This document shows positions 50,882-60,779 of a stretch of DNA of 64,000 nt, piece after piece. The stretch is from Motilimonas sp. E26. Lineage in GTDB: Bacteria; Pseudomonadota; Gammaproteobacteria; Enterobacterales; CBDFNC01. Within the stretch, counting starts at the first letter, position 1; every line of letters starts with the position of its first letter. The stretch spans positions 1 through 64,000 of the forward strand of contig NZ_JAIBHJ010000015.1 in the NCBI RefSeq assembly GCF_021278025.1, read 5' to 3'. The notes beneath the pieces are model-generated. The model had not been told where the DNA came from, did no database searches, and was given only the letters and a program-made list of their open reading frames with translations. The translations under genes and the position numbers were made by a program.

Positions 50882-52537
50882 TTGCAAAAGTATCGATATC
50901 GTTTGTTCATTAAATTACTATTGCCCACAGCCCTTGCCGTGTCTGCACTGAGTTTGTTACTGGTTTTTTGGGTACCAGAGCTCACCTATAACTTACAAAA
51001 GCAAGATCAAGTGAATACCCTCGAACATCTCAATCTTTTTTTTCAACAACAGTTTGACCGTGTCTCTTTACAAGATACGTATCCTTTCCACCCTGCATTT
51101 AGCCATGATAATGAAGAATCCACTGCCACAATTAAACTTTTACCCATCAAGCCCAGACACAATGAAATGGAATTTGCCATCAATAAACACTTCATTAGAA
51201 ACCCAAACTCTGACTACTTCGAGTGGACGAATACTGAAGAATATAAAACTCACTTTATGGTAAGTCCAATAAGGCTCAATCAAGTAAAGTGCGTGGCTTG
51301 TCATAATCAGTACCAAGTGGGTAGAAACAGGGCCTGGCGTGAAGGGGACATTGCTGGCTTTATTGCCTATGCAACGGACCGTGAGCATATCATTAACCAG
51401 GGAAGCGAAGTAAGAACGAACATCACAGTGATAATGTTACCATTTATGATATTAATGCTGGCCTGCGCCCTACTGAACTACCGAAAAACAAAAACAAATG
51501 TAGCTCGTTTACTGGATGCCGCCGCTGATATTACGCACGGCAATCTACAGCGACGCGTAGCAATAAAAGGACATGATGAACTTGCTCTATTTGGTCAGGC
51601 AATGAACATCATGCTGGATACGCTAGAACAAACACAATCTGAGCTGATGGCGAGCCAGCAGAACTTACGTAAAGTAAGTAAAGAGCTTAAGTTACTGAAC
51701 ATCGAATTAGAACAACGTATTTTTGAACGGACTGATGCCTTGAACTCCGCTCTATTAAACTTAAAAGAAACTCAAGAAGAGCTCATTAAAAACCAAGGAG
51801 CCATCACCGCCTCAACCTTAGTTGCTGGCATCGCCCACGACATCAATAATCCATTAGGCATAGCACTAACAGCCATCACCTACTTGCGCGATGAGAACTT
51901 AAAAATACAAGATAAGATCCAACATAACAGCATAAGGCGTTCAGAAATAACCACCTATATCGATCATGTCAACGAAAACTCTGACATTATTGAAAACAAC
52001 CTTCGCCAAGCCACTCAGCTGATCCGTAGCTTCAAAGAGCTCAGCATAAACCAATGTAACGATGCGTTACAGCCAATCCAGCTACAGCCATTTCTTGAAA
52101 GCTTGTTTTTGAGCCTAAGTCCAGAGTTAAAAAAAGGACAAATATCCTATCAACTTAACGTTCCTTCCGATTTGTCTTTGCTAAGTTATCCTGGATTTAT
52201 AAGTCAAATATTTACTAACTTAGTGCTTAATTCCATTCGTCATGGCTACAGTAAAAACCAAAAAGGGAAGATACAACTCACAGTGACACAAACTGGCGAG
52301 TTACTAGCATTTGACTACGCCGATGATGGTTGCGGCATAAACTCAGAAGTAACAAAAAAAATGTTCACCCCTTTTTTCACGACCCGTAAATCCAAAGGGG
52401 GCTCAGGTCTAGGCTTGAACATGGTGAAAGAGTTGATCAAACAAAAACTTAAAGGTGATATTAGCGTCTACAACGTCCGCCCCCATGGCTTGGGATTTAT
52501 TATCACTTTGCCTCAACTAAATGAAGAACAATTATAA
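50882..52537 (+). CDS. Sensor histidine kinase with periplasmic c-type heme motif
   Basis: 551 residues. Membrane segment about 10-32; periplasmic domain about 33-180 with a CVACH heme c site at 137-141, like the DUF3365/Tll0287-type heme sensor domains; second membrane segment about 182-200; HAMP about 201-255; coiled coil about 255-305; phosphoacceptor His319 in GIAHDINNPLG; and HATPase with NLVLNSIRHGY, DDGCGI and KGGSGLGLNMV. The covalent heme suggests redox or gas sensing. The start is a TTG without a clear ribosome site and could be wrong by a few codons. No response regulator is adjacent. Confidence 0.88.
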   Translation: MQKYRYRLFIKLLLPTALAVSALSLLLVFWVPELTYNLQKQDQVNTLEHLNLFFQQQFDRVSLQDTYPFHPAFSHDNEESTATIKLLPIKPRHNEMEFAINKHFIRNPNSDYFEWTNTEEYKTHFMVSPIRLNQVKCVACHNQYQVGRNRAWREGDIAGFIAYATDREHIINQGSEVRTNITVIMLPFMILMLACALLNYRKTKTNVARLLDAAADITHGNLQRRVAIKGHDELALFGQAMNIMLDTLEQTQSELMASQQNLRKVSKELKLLNIELEQRIFERTDALNSALLNLKETQEELIKNQGAITASTLVAGIAHDINNPLGIALTAITYLRDENLKIQDKIQHNSIRRSEITTYIDHVNENSDIIENNLRQATQLIRSFKELSINQCNDALQPIQLQPFLESLFLSLSPELKKGQISYQLNVPSDLSLLSYPGFISQIFTNLVLNSIRHGYSKNQKGKIQLTVTQTGELLAFDYADDGCGINSEVTKKMFTPFFTTRKSKGGSGLGLNMVKELIKQKLKGDISVYNVRPHGLGFIITLPQLNEEQL

Positions 52538-52612
52538 ATGTCACAAATACTTCACACGAATATCCTGTTTTAACACTATATTTACAAAATATTAATGTTA
52601 AAGAGCGACCCA

Positions 52613-53164
52613 ATGAGCACCACTATTAAACCAAGCTGCAAACAGATCAAAATGACCACCTTAAGCCAAACCCTTGAAAAGTTAATTGCCTGCTACCCTG
52701 AGGCCACTGTCATTAACTTTACCAAACACAAAATGGATATAGAGTTGCCTGCTAACTTATGTTGGCTAGATGTTAACCCTAAAGGCAAGACGCGAGTAAA
52801 CCAATCACAAGTTTTAACGGGTAGCCTGACCGAATTAGATTGGTTAGTGCATCTTGATAAAACCACGAACCAAAAATTCATCATCTTAATCAGTGAAAAC
52901 AAAAAGTACACCTATGAGCAGTTACAGTATTTATTAGATACGTTATCCAGTTGGGCACCTTGTATCGATTTATTAGTCGATAAACAAGTGAAAGATAATC
53001 CTGCTCGCTGGCCAATCAATGATTTGCATGAAGCACTAGAGCTTATCGACGTAAAAGATATAGAACTGACTAAAGTACCTAAATCTTGGCTAAAGCGCAT
53101 TCAGTACTGGTTAGGTGTTAGAACCCACTACCAAGTCTATCATTATGGCTCTCTTGATTTTTAA
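52613..53164 (+). CDS. Hypothetical protein, family not recognised
   Basis: 183 residues from the ATG at 52613, which has an AGAG 7 bases upstream; ATGs at 52595 and 52655 are in frame. Soluble, no signal peptide. It mixes short strands with helices (YEQLQYLLDTLSSWAPCIDL, then LINDLHEALEL-like and PKSWLKRIQYWLG). Follows the heme kinase by 75 bases and converges with the spermidine-synthase-like gene. Clearly coding by length and composition; function unknown. Confidence 0.7.
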   Translation: MSTTIKPSCKQIKMTTLSQTLEKLIACYPEATVINFTKHKMDIELPANLCWLDVNPKGKTRVNQSQVLTGSLTELDWLVHLDKTTNQKFIILISENKKYTYEQLQYLLDTLSSWAPCIDLLVDKQVKDNPARWPINDLHEALELIDVKDIELTKVPKSWLKRIQYWLGVRTHYQVYHYGSLDF

Positions 53165-53177
53165 TACGTTCGCTTCG

Positions 53178-54905
53178 TTACTTTTCTGCCGTAGTATCAA
53201 TTTCTAATCCCATTTCGGATTGCCAAGCTTGGTGATGATACTGATATAAAGTATGCGTGCCCAACTCATTGACCAACACTTGATCTCGTTGCCGATAGTA
53301 ATCGGCAGGAAAAACCAAAGCAGCCTGAAACACCTCAGCATTTAACCAAGTTAGTTCAAAAGGAAATAAAGGCTGTTGTTGCTGCGCCCGAACACTGGCG
53401 GGAGCGCCCATTTTAGTGGCAATACTCCACCCCCATTCACCAAAACTAGGCACATTCTGATGATATTGCTCAGTGTGAGAGAATCCAGCAGCGGCAAGGG
53501 TTTTACCAATAGAAATAAAAGCCTGCTTAGCATGAAACGGCGACGTAGATTGCACAACTATCGCCCCGTCACCATACAATAGTTGACGCAGTCTGGCATA
53601 GAAGTGCTTGCTGTATAACTTATTTAGGTCAGGATGACTGGGATCTGGTAAATCAACAATAATAGTGTCAAATAAAGCCCCTTGTTGCAGGAGTGAGTCC
53701 ACTTCTACAAAAGCATCACTATTAACCACAGATACTCTCGAATCGTTAAAAGCGTTTTGTGTTAAACGCATGACCACTCGACTGAGGTCATCCGGCAGGT
53801 AGCGCTCAGGGTATTGAAAAAGATCAACTAATTCATCATCTAAGTCTATTAATTTAACACTTTCAACAGGCCACTTAAGCACTTCACGTAAGGCTAATCC
53901 ATCTCCTCCACCAATAATTAATACTTTGTTATGACGGGCCGACACGGACATAGCAGGGTGAACCAGCATTTGATGGTAAATTTGCTCATCCATACTCGAA
54001 AACTGTAAACGACCATTGATGTAGAAACTGTAGGCTGAAGGCAAGTTACCCGACATATCTCGGCGAGTGAAAACAAGGTTCTGAAAGCGAGTTTGCTGCT
54101 GATGTACCACTTTATCTAAATAGAGTAGATCCTGCATTTTGTTCGACCACTGGCCACCATAGCAATACACCATGAAAATCATTAAAGCTAATATCAAATG
54201 ACTGATGACCAGCCACACCCGAGTTTTAATTTGTCCTCGGTAGCGCACAAAAAATATCACTCCCGCTACCAAGTTTAGACTCGCGGTTAGAGCCGCAGCT
54301 TGGTTAATTTCAATTTTTAGCATCACGATCACCCAGATCGCAGCACCTACACCAGCCCCTATATAGTCCGCACCATAAATAGTGCCAACATTATTACTTA
54401 AGTGTTTACCGTAAATATCCTCACGAATTCGTGCAATAAGTGGAATTTCCATGCCAATAAGAAAGCCAAGTAAAAAGCCAAAAACATAGGGCATCACTAA
54501 AGAAAACTTGACTAAACTTTCGAACATGCCTCCTAGTGGAAGCATGTCAACAGGAATAGCAAAAGTGTCAGCAATAATTTGCGGTAAATATTGAGTAAAA
54601 CCAATTAAGCTCGCAAGGAATATCGTTGCGCCGCAGCCAATAAGGGCAACACTTACTTCTAGCCAAGCAAAGCCTAAGTAGGGGTCTTTAATTTTTTTTG
54701 CCGCAAACGCGCCTAAACCCATAGCGACGATCATAATGCCTATCATGGCATAGATAACCGTTTCCATACTGCCTAGTACGCGAGCGCTGTAATGAGAGAG
54801 AAGGTATTCGTAGATTAAACCACACGCGGCCAATACTGCCATAATGCCAATAAGCAGGCAGTCATCGAGCAGCAACCTAGGGTTGCTGCGTAAGTTTTTC
54901 AACAT
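53178..54905 (-). CDS. Membrane-bound polyamine aminopropyltransferase-like protein
   Basis: 575 residues. The first 240 hold seven or so membrane segments (starting LLIGIMAVLAACGLIYEYLL). The C-terminal half is a spermidine-synthase fold with LVFTRRDMSGNLPSAYSFYI, GGGDGLALREVLKWP, LIDLDDELVD and DLPDPSHPDLNKLYSKHFY, so the aminopropyl-donor and amine-binding acidic residues look retained. This membrane fusion type co-occurs with DUF350 proteins, as here, and its substrate is not established. 5 bases after the DUF350 gene. Confidence 0.87.
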   Translation of the reverse strand: MLKNLRSNPRLLLDDCLLIGIMAVLAACGLIYEYLLSHYSARVLGSMETVIYAMIGIMIVAMGLGAFAAKKIKDPYLGFAWLEVSVALIGCGATIFLASLIGFTQYLPQIIADTFAIPVDMLPLGGMFESLVKFSLVMPYVFGFLLGFLIGMEIPLIARIREDIYGKHLSNNVGTIYGADYIGAGVGAAIWVIVMLKIEINQAAALTASLNLVAGVIFFVRYRGQIKTRVWLVISHLILALMIFMVYCYGGQWSNKMQDLLYLDKVVHQQQTRFQNLVFTRRDMSGNLPSAYSFYINGRLQFSSMDEQIYHQMLVHPAMSVSARHNKVLIIGGGDGLALREVLKWPVESVKLIDLDDELVDLFQYPERYLPDDLSRVVMRLTQNAFNDSRVSVVNSDAFVEVDSLLQQGALFDTIIVDLPDPSHPDLNKLYSKHFYARLRQLLYGDGAIVVQSTSPFHAKQAFISIGKTLAAAGFSHTEQYHQNVPSFGEWGWSIATKMGAPASVRAQQQQPLFPFELTWLNAEVFQAALVFPADYYRQRDQVLVNELGTHTLYQYHHQAWQSEMGLEIDTTAEK

Positions 54906-54910
54906 AAGAA

Positions 54911-55810
54911 TTAAGCCATTAATGCACTAAGAACTAACGCAATCGATACATTAATCGCAAATTCAATAGATGCCACGCCAACATTATGTTGCTGTTCAAT
55001 TTCGACATCACGTTTAATGCCCAGTAGCACCATGCGCTTGGCAATATAAGCAAGCACTTTCAGTAGTACCATCATCACTAGACTAATTGCAAACCACGAC
55101 AATAAACCAGCCACTAGATATGCCGGGTCATAGAAGACAAAATGGCTTGCCGCAGTCACTGCAACCGCAGTACCAATAAGGTGACCACTATAGCGCACCG
55201 CTAAAGCAACATTACCTTGGATAAGTGCATGCTGAAACCCCGCAACATTGTTTTGGTTATAGCGTTTCTCACGGATGCGAGACACTAAAACCAAAATAAT
55301 TTGACTGATTAACCAGCCAGACAAAATGGCAGTGAAGGTAGAAATATCAAAGCCTTCTACCCAAATTAACACAGCGCGAACAATAATGGCCGTCGCAATA
55401 GCACTTGCGGCATCTGTGATAGCAACAGCAGTGTTACGCTCTAAAATAAGTTGCGCTTTATTAAACTGCCCCAATGAAAATTTATCATGGACCCAACGAC
55501 CCGCCTTTATCAACAGCAAACCCGCGATGCCATAAACCGACATACCAATAATTTCATTGAGATAATTGTTTGCACTTTCACCAGTGATAGCCCCTGTTAA
55601 CACGATACCCATGGCCAATACACTGCCCGCCATACTAATGCCATAAGCAAAATTATCACGTTTAGCTAGCTCTTCAGTGGTATCAATTTTCCCCATGACT
55701 CCCATGATATAGCGCATGGTACTTAACAACAAAATGGCGATGACTACATCGATCAATAGGTAAACCAATAGTTCCGGATTAAATTCTAAAATGGCATTGA
55801 TGGTGTTCAT
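54911..55810 (-). CDS. DUF350 (YjfL-like) membrane protein, duplicated
   Basis: 299 residues with about eight membrane segments arranged as two similar halves (FAYGISMAGSVLAMGIVLTG in the first, corresponding SGHLIGTAVAVTAASHFVF in the second). DUF350 proteins such as E. coli YjfL lie in operons with membrane spermidine-synthase-like proteins and envelope stress genes. Middle gene of a three-gene operon. Molecular function unknown. Confidence 0.85.
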   Translation of the reverse strand: MNTINAILEFNPELLVYLLIDVVIAILLLSTMRYIMGVMGKIDTTEELAKRDNFAYGISMAGSVLAMGIVLTGAITGESANNYLNEIIGMSVYGIAGLLLIKAGRWVHDKFSLGQFNKAQLILERNTAVAITDAASAIATAIIVRAVLIWVEGFDISTFTAILSGWLISQIILVLVSRIREKRYNQNNVAGFQHALIQGNVALAVRYSGHLIGTAVAVTAASHFVFYDPAYLVAGLLSWFAISLVMMVLLKVLAYIAKRMVLLGIKRDVEIEQQHNVGVASIEFAINVSIALVLSALMA

Positions 55811-55824
55811 TTTATTGCCCTTCC

Positions 55825-56796
55825 TTATTTGCCACGACTGGGGCTACGCGAGCTAGTATTACGGTTAGTTCGAAAGCTACTACTGTTTGATGTAGTACTG
55901 CTTGATTTAGATTTAGCATTGGAGTAACTCGATCGACTAGCAAAACCAGTCGTCGCCTTTGCTTTTTGGCTGGCACTGGAAACTTGGCTGCTGCCAGTAC
56001 GACTCTTAGCGTAAGGGCTGCTAAATTTACTATTATTATTGCCAAATTTTTTGGCTGTTCGAGCAACTTGTTGCTCTTGGGCTTTATATTGTTTAGGGCT
56101 GGTGTAGCGTGAACGACCATAGTCGTTGTAATAACTGTAATCACGACCACGTGACCATGAATCATAAAGTACTGGCCGTGTTAAATTCGAGAATAAGGCA
56201 TACATACCGTACCATTCCCAAAACGACACGCCATTACTATTTTGGCTCCATTGTCCGTAATTTGGGTTGCCGACTAACTGACTGCCATCACCAAAGTCCT
56301 GTGCACCATTGGCTTGTAAACTCGATTGCTTACTTACCGCATTAACCCGAGCCAGTTTGCCATCTGACATATCCGCCAATACATTGATGGGATCAGATAG
56401 CGCATCAGAAAATAAATCTGGATTCGCCGCCTCGATGATATTTTCAAGTTCAGCTAGCTGCTCTTCCTTTGATACAAAATTTTGTGGCGAGTCTACAGCT
56501 TGTTTCAGACGCTTTTGCAACCCAGTGAACATGGGGCCTGCAGTCGTGGCATCTTTAGCCAGCTCATCAATAAGCGGCCCATAATCCGGCTTTTGCTGCT
56601 TAAGCAAAACAGCATATTGCTTTAATAAGGTTGCATTACGTACTTGACCTGCATCTAATTCACTTGCAAGGGTATTTAAACGCAGCTTAGCAACTCGTGT
56701 GTTAGCATCAATGGCCTCTGCTAGTTTATCACTGCACCCAGAGATAAATAATACGAGCCAAAATAATAAAAATGCCCCCACCTTCGGATGGTTCAT
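55825..56796 (-). CDS. Lipoprotein with Ser/Arg/Asn-rich tail
   Basis: 323 residues. Signal peptide with lipobox ISGC (Cys21). A helical region (about 22-150) is followed by a Trp/Tyr/Asn-rich middle (NPNYGQWSQNSNGVSFWEWY) and a low-complexity, highly basic tail from about 225 rich in Ser, Arg, Lys and Asn. Such a tail may bind an anionic surface (lipid, peptidoglycan, LPS). First gene of the operon with DUF350 and the aminopropyltransferase-like protein. Not recognised beyond that. Confidence 0.8.
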   Translation of the reverse strand: MNHPKVGAFLLFWLVLFISGCSDKLAEAIDANTRVAKLRLNTLASELDAGQVRNATLLKQYAVLLKQQKPDYGPLIDELAKDATTAGPMFTGLQKRLKQAVDSPQNFVSKEEQLAELENIIEAANPDLFSDALSDPINVLADMSDGKLARVNAVSKQSSLQANGAQDFGDGSQLVGNPNYGQWSQNSNGVSFWEWYGMYALFSNLTRPVLYDSWSRGRDYSYYNDYGRSRYTSPKQYKAQEQQVARTAKKFGNNNSKFSSPYAKSRTGSSQVSSASQKAKATTGFASRSSYSNAKSKSSSTTSNSSSFRTNRNTSSRSPSRGK

Positions 56797-57053
56797 TTTG
56801 CTCCCTTAGTCTATTGACTGATAATGCCAGAATTTTACTTAAAATTGATTAAAATTAACAGTAATATTAATGCGTTAGTTACTGTTTCAAAAAAAATGCC
56901 GATAATAAAAGGCATCTTAGATCAACAATAGTAGAACACAGCAGTAACTAAAAAGGGTTGAGAATGGCGATATCAGCATTGCCATACTTGAAATTCGTGA
57001 CATAGCCCACATATCTGTTTAACCTATGGCTCTACGTTAAGGATAACCATGCC

Positions 57054-57542
57054 ATGCGACATTTGTACCCCATCTCACAATATGACAATAATGGCGATCT
57101 AAAGCCGCCTATTTGGTTTTACGCTAGCTTGTTTTTTCTCGCGCGAACTTGGGTTATATGGATCATGTCTGCAACGATCCGCCCTGATGGCAGTAAAATA
57201 ATGGCACTATTTTACCCCATCAAAGTGCATTTTTTCATGGGTATGGCCAGTGGCACATTGGCAGTCGTACTCTTTCTCATCGCTAGCCGTAAAGAAAATA
57301 AATGGATTGCACCGCTTTGGCATAAAGGCAGAGTATTGCTGTTGATCGCGGTTCTTGTTGATTTTGGCTTGTTACTTAATGCTATTATGGATCAACATTT
57401 TAGTTATTCTTGGACTAGCGCTGTACAACTGGTTTTTGTTAGTTGGATTTTGCTCTACACCATAAAGAGCCAACGTTTAGCCGATTGCTTTAATAATTAC
57501 CAACTGGGAACGAAAACGACCAACAAAAAAATACCTGCATGA
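57054..57542 (+). CDS. DUF2919 membrane protein (YfeZ-like)
   Basis: 162 residues. Starts MRHLYPISQYDNNGDLKPP, then four membrane segments (WFYASLFFLARTWVIWIMS, later FFMGMASGTLAVVLFLIAS, VLLLIAVLVDFGLLLNAIM, AVQLVFVSWILLYTI). The short acidic/proline start and helix layout fit DUF2919. AAGGATAA ribosome site. Function unknown. The coding end runs into a terminator. Confidence 0.78.
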   Translation: MRHLYPISQYDNNGDLKPPIWFYASLFFLARTWVIWIMSATIRPDGSKIMALFYPIKVHFFMGMASGTLAVVLFLIASRKENKWIAPLWHKGRVLLLIAVLVDFGLLLNAIMDQHFSYSWTSAVQLVFVSWILLYTIKSQRLADCFNNYQLGTKTTNKKIPA

Positions 57543-57554
57543 GCAGGTATTTTT
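57526..57554. terminator. Rho-independent terminator overlapping the end of the DUF2919 gene
   Basis: AAAAAATACCTGC pairs with GCAGGTATTTTT around ATGA. A/T tracts on both sides allow use by ndh from the other strand. Confidence 0.85.
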
Positions 57555-57574
57555 ATCGGAATTGTAACCAAAAA

Positions 57575-58861
57575 TCAGTGCAATTTTAATCGCGGTCGTA
57601 GCACTCGGTTGATTCGCCCTACGACCGTCATCAATGCAGTCTTGACATAACCATGTAATGCTATTTGGTGCATGCGGTATAAAGACACGTAAACCAATCT
57701 CGCCATCCGCCCTTCTACCATCATAGAGCCACGCATTAAGTTACCCATTAAACTGCCAACCGTACTGAATTGACTCAAAGAAACCAAAGAACCATGATCT
57801 TTATAAACATAGTCTTTTTCTGGTTTACCTTTGAGGCGGGCTAAAATATTACTGTACACACAGCTGGCCATTTGATGTGCTGATTGCGCGCGAGGCGGAA
57901 CTTGCGTGCCATCGGCCAAGGTGCAGGCAGCGCAGTCACCCAGAGCATAGATGTTCTCATCTAAAGTGGTTTGCAAATTAGCTTTAACGACTAATTGATT
58001 CGCTCTGTTAGTTTCAAGTCCTGCGATGTCTTTCATAAAATCAGGCGCTTTAATGCCTGCTGCCCAAACCATGAGATCAGCTTCAATTAGCTCTCCTGAT
58101 TTAGTCATAAGCCCTTCAGGTGTAGCTTTGGTTACCATGGTCGCAGTTCTGACATCAACCCCTAGCTGTGTCAGTTCTTGATGCGCTGCACTCGAGATGC
58201 GCAAAGGCAACGCAGGCAAAATTTTCTCCCCTGCTTCCACTAACGTAACATGTAAATCACTGGCTGACATGTCATCAAAACCATAGCTTTTAACTTGCTT
58301 TAACGAATTAAACAGCTCTGCAGATAATTCAACCCCAGTAGCACCCGCTCCGACGATGGCAACGCTCACCGCAGCCGTTTGCTTCTCACCCAATTGCAAA
58401 AACTTATTCAGCATTTTATGGTGAAATTTATGTGCTTGATCTGGACTATCTAAGAAAATACAGTGCTCTCTTACGCCTGACGTACCAAAATCATTACTCA
58501 CGCTCCCTAGCGCCATCACTAAGATATCGTAATCAAGCTGGCGCTCACGGAGTACTTCTGAGCCATCATCGTCTAACATCGCCCCGAGGGTAATTGTTTT
58601 TTGCTCTCGCGAAATAGCTGAAAGTGTACCGAGTTGGAAATAAAAACCGTGATTTTTAGCATGGGCGCGATAACTAAGAGCATCAACGCCATCATCAAGT
58701 GAGCCAGCTGCGACTTCATGTAAAAGGGGTTTCCAAAGGTGGGTGCGATTTTTGTCGACTAAAGTGATATGCGCTTTCTTATTTCGGCCTAATTTACGGC
58801 CTAACTTAGTGGCTAGCTCTAATCCGCCGGCACCACCACCAACAACAATGATTTTGGTCAT
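57575..58861 (-). CDS. ndh: NADH dehydrogenase II (non-proton-pumping)
   Basis: 428 residues (E. coli 434). FAD fold [14 protein letters not shown] at 8-21, NAD fold [17 protein letters not shown] at about 168-184, then [10 protein letters not shown] and [14 protein letters not shown]-terminal amphipathic/hydrophobic region for membrane attachment. Feeds electrons from NADH to quinones. In E. coli ndh also lies beside ycfP, as here. Confidence 0.95.
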   Translation of the reverse strand: MTKIIVVGGGAGGLELATKLGRKLGRNKKAHITLVDKNRTHLWKPLLHEVAAGSLDDGVDALSYRAHAKNHGFYFQLGTLSAISREQKTITLGAMLDDDGSEVLRERQLDYDILVMALGSVSNDFGTSGVREHCIFLDSPDQAHKFHHKMLNKFLQLGEKQTAAVSVAIVGAGATGVELSAELFNSLKQVKSYGFDDMSASDLHVTLVEAGEKILPALPLRISSAAHQELTQLGVDVRTATMVTKATPEGLMTKSGELIEADLMVWAAGIKAPDFMKDIAGLETNRANQLVVKANLQTTLDENIYALGDCAACTLADGTQVPPRAQSAHQMASCVYSNILARLKGKPEKDYVYKDHGSLVSLSQFSTVGSLMGNLMRGSMMVEGRMARLVYVSLYRMHQIALHGYVKTALMTVVGRINRVLRPRLKLH

Positions 58862-58931
58862 GTATTACTCCAATTAAAAGCTAAATAGCGCAGAGGGCTG
58901 CACTATTTTAGTCTTAGTAGAGTAATCAGAC

Positions 58932-59483
58932 TTAAGCGAGGCTTCCCTGAGCTTTAAATGTTTTTATCGTTTGTAAGTGATGGGAAATGTCTCGGAACTT
59001 GTGTTTTTGTTTTTCATCCCACACTATTTCGTAATATTCTTTCAGTTCCGTTTCGGATTTACTATTATCCAATACTTCATCGCCAGTTGAAAGGATACAA
59101 AGGCAATTTCCTGAATTTTTATTACGAAAATCCGAAACGCACTTACTATCGATATCCGTATACTCTTCTGGCCATTCAATTTTACCAACCATGTTGTCTT
59201 CCGGATGAAGATTAGGATTTAGCAATACTTGGCGTATTCCACATAAAAAGCCAATACGCTCACTCCAATAACCACCCAGTCCAACACCACAAATAAGTGG
59301 CGATTCATCATCGCAATGTTGAATGTGCTTATGTACTTCTTTTAACAGGTGGCTCATATCCATTCTAGGGTGAATAGTACTGTAATGAACAAAGCGCACA
59401 TCATCGTCAATAAATTTCAGCTGCATCACTTTTTCATGATTACCCGGGCTGGTCGCGTCAAACCCGTGCAAGTAGATAATCAT
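58932..59483 (-). CDS. ycfP: YcfP family alpha/beta-hydrolase-fold protein
   Basis: 183 residues (E. coli 180). Begins [20 protein letters not shown], then [20 protein letters not shown] where the nucleophile position reads GLGGY in place of the usual GxSxG serine, as in the UPF0227 family. [12 protein letters not shown] and a late HHLQTIKTF follow. Function unknown; hydrolase activity is doubtful without the serine. Upstream of ndh. Confidence 0.88.
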   Translation of the reverse strand: MIIYLHGFDATSPGNHEKVMQLKFIDDDVRFVHYSTIHPRMDMSHLLKEVHKHIQHCDDESPLICGVGLGGYWSERIGFLCGIRQVLLNPNLHPEDNMVGKIEWPEEYTDIDSKCVSDFRNKNSGNCLCILSTGDEVLDNSKSETELKEYYEIVWDEKQKHKFRDISHHLQTIKTFKAQGSLA

Positions 59484-59736
59484 AAGCTCTCCTTCGTTGC
59501 CTTTACTACCCGTCTTTTGCGAGTTTAGGCTAGTCTATTTCGTTAATTAAATATCAATTTACCCCAATAAACACGCTGGTCAATTGGATTTTTATTGCTT
59601 AACTCACTCACCGTGTGTAAATCATATTCATTTAAGTGCGAAGCAAGATAGCTAAAAGTCAGCCATAGCTAGGGTATATTATGTTTGTGGTTAACTTTAA
59701 TCGTGGTAAAAGCCCGCATATAGCGGGCTGTTAAAT

Positions 59737-60333
59737 TTATAAACCAAACTTGTTACGCTCTTCAAGTTTACGAATCTCGGTTTCATCAGCCCATTCAATA
59801 ATACCACTTTGTAAGTCCATCAAGCGCATCGTGAACTTGTAATATACATCTTTCTTTTTACCATTATCTTTCACTATGCTCGACAAATTACCATAGAGCA
59901 TATACTGCGCCCCGATTTGCTTACCAAAGGAAATAGCGGTGGTGGGATCAACCATACCACCATCATTTTGAAATTCTAACTGCTGGCGCACCGCTTCAAC
60001 TCGTCCCATATCAACAAAGCGAAACTTACCTGAGCGCAACAGATTGGTTGAAATAGTGTCAGAAATTGATTCCGTATCAATGTGCTCACTGGTTTTGTTC
60101 TTAATGCGCTCAACATATACCACAGGACGGGCTTTGGCTGTGATTGCAACAACCGCAGGAAAGGTTAACATGTCATCGGTCATTTCCTGGGCGACTTTTT
60201 GTAGGTCGGTTGAGCCAAAACCGATGTCGGTGGTTTCTACTTCGGTTGCATCACCGTAGCTAATTTGATTAGAACAACCTGCCATAGTTAACGCTGCAAT
60301 ACCGATTGATACTGCCATCAGTGTCTTTTTCAT
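59737..60333 (-). CDS. lpoB: Penicillin-binding protein activator LpoB
   Basis: 198 residues (E. coli 213). Signal peptide with lipobox MAGC (Cys20), short linker, then the globular domain: FGSTDLQKVAQEMTDDMLTF, DTESISDTISTNLLRSGKF, GKQIGAQYMLYGNLSSIVK and MRLMDLQSGIIEWADETEIRK. LpoB is an outer-membrane lipoprotein that stimulates PBP1b. The linker is much shorter than that of E. coli. Last gene of hinT-COG3014-ycfL-lpoB. Confidence 0.92.
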   Translation of the reverse strand: MKKTLMAVSIGIAALTMAGCSNQISYGDATEVETTDIGFGSTDLQKVAQEMTDDMLTFPAVVAITAKARPVVYVERIKNKTSEHIDTESISDTISTNLLRSGKFRFVDMGRVEAVRQQLEFQNDGGMVDPTTAISFGKQIGAQYMLYGNLSSIVKDNGKKKDVYYKFTMRLMDLQSGIIEWADETEIRKLEERNKFGL

Positions 60334-60344
60334 CTCAATAAACC

Positions 60345-60779
60345 TTACTGTTTAACAACTTCTCGAATATATATATGTGCTTGTTCGGCACTTGAACTAA
60401 GGGCTGTCCCTTGAATAGACACTTGCTGGTGCCCGTGCAACTTTAACGGTTGCCATGGCGAACTGTCACGTTCAACCTCAAAACCTAAGTGATCAAACCA
60501 ATAAAATTTGTATTGCAATGTTTGATCAAAATCAGCGGTACTAATAACATTAGCTTGAACAACTAATAAATCATTGACCACTTTCGTTTTTATATCGCTT
60601 AACACTAACTTACTCGCCAGGTTTGGATTGTCTATTTTAACCACAGGCTGAGCGTTAATGCTGTCTATACCTAAACTAATTCCCGAGGTATTTTGGCTAC
60701 ATGCCACTAACACCAAGCATGTCAAACAAATAGACCAGTTACTAAGTAGATTCATCCGAAAACCTATTGAGTGATTCAT
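60345..60779 (-). CDS. ycfL: YcfL family lipoprotein
   Basis: 144 residues; signal peptide with lipobox LVAC. The body (KVVNDLLVVQANVISTADFD, then LQYKFYWFDHLGFEVE, SPWQPLKLHGHQQVSIQGTA) matches YcfL (DUF1425). ATG overlaps the stop of the preceding gene (ATGA); an inner ATG at 60755 is also possible. Sits before lpoB as in enterobacteria. Function unknown. Confidence 0.88.
   Translation of the reverse strand: MNHSIGFRMNLLSNWSICLTCLVLVACSQNTSGISLGIDSINAQPVVKIDNPNLASKLVLSDIKTKVVNDLLVVQANVISTADFDQTLQYKFYWFDHLGFEVERDSSPWQPLKLHGHQQVSIQGTALSSSAEQAHIYIREVVKQ

Noticed and set aside
55812-56165. 117-codon open frame overlapping the Ser/Arg-rich lipoprotein gene
   Set aside because: Same strand, other frame, over the low-complexity tail; the lipoprotein frame has signal peptide and lipobox, this one has nothing.
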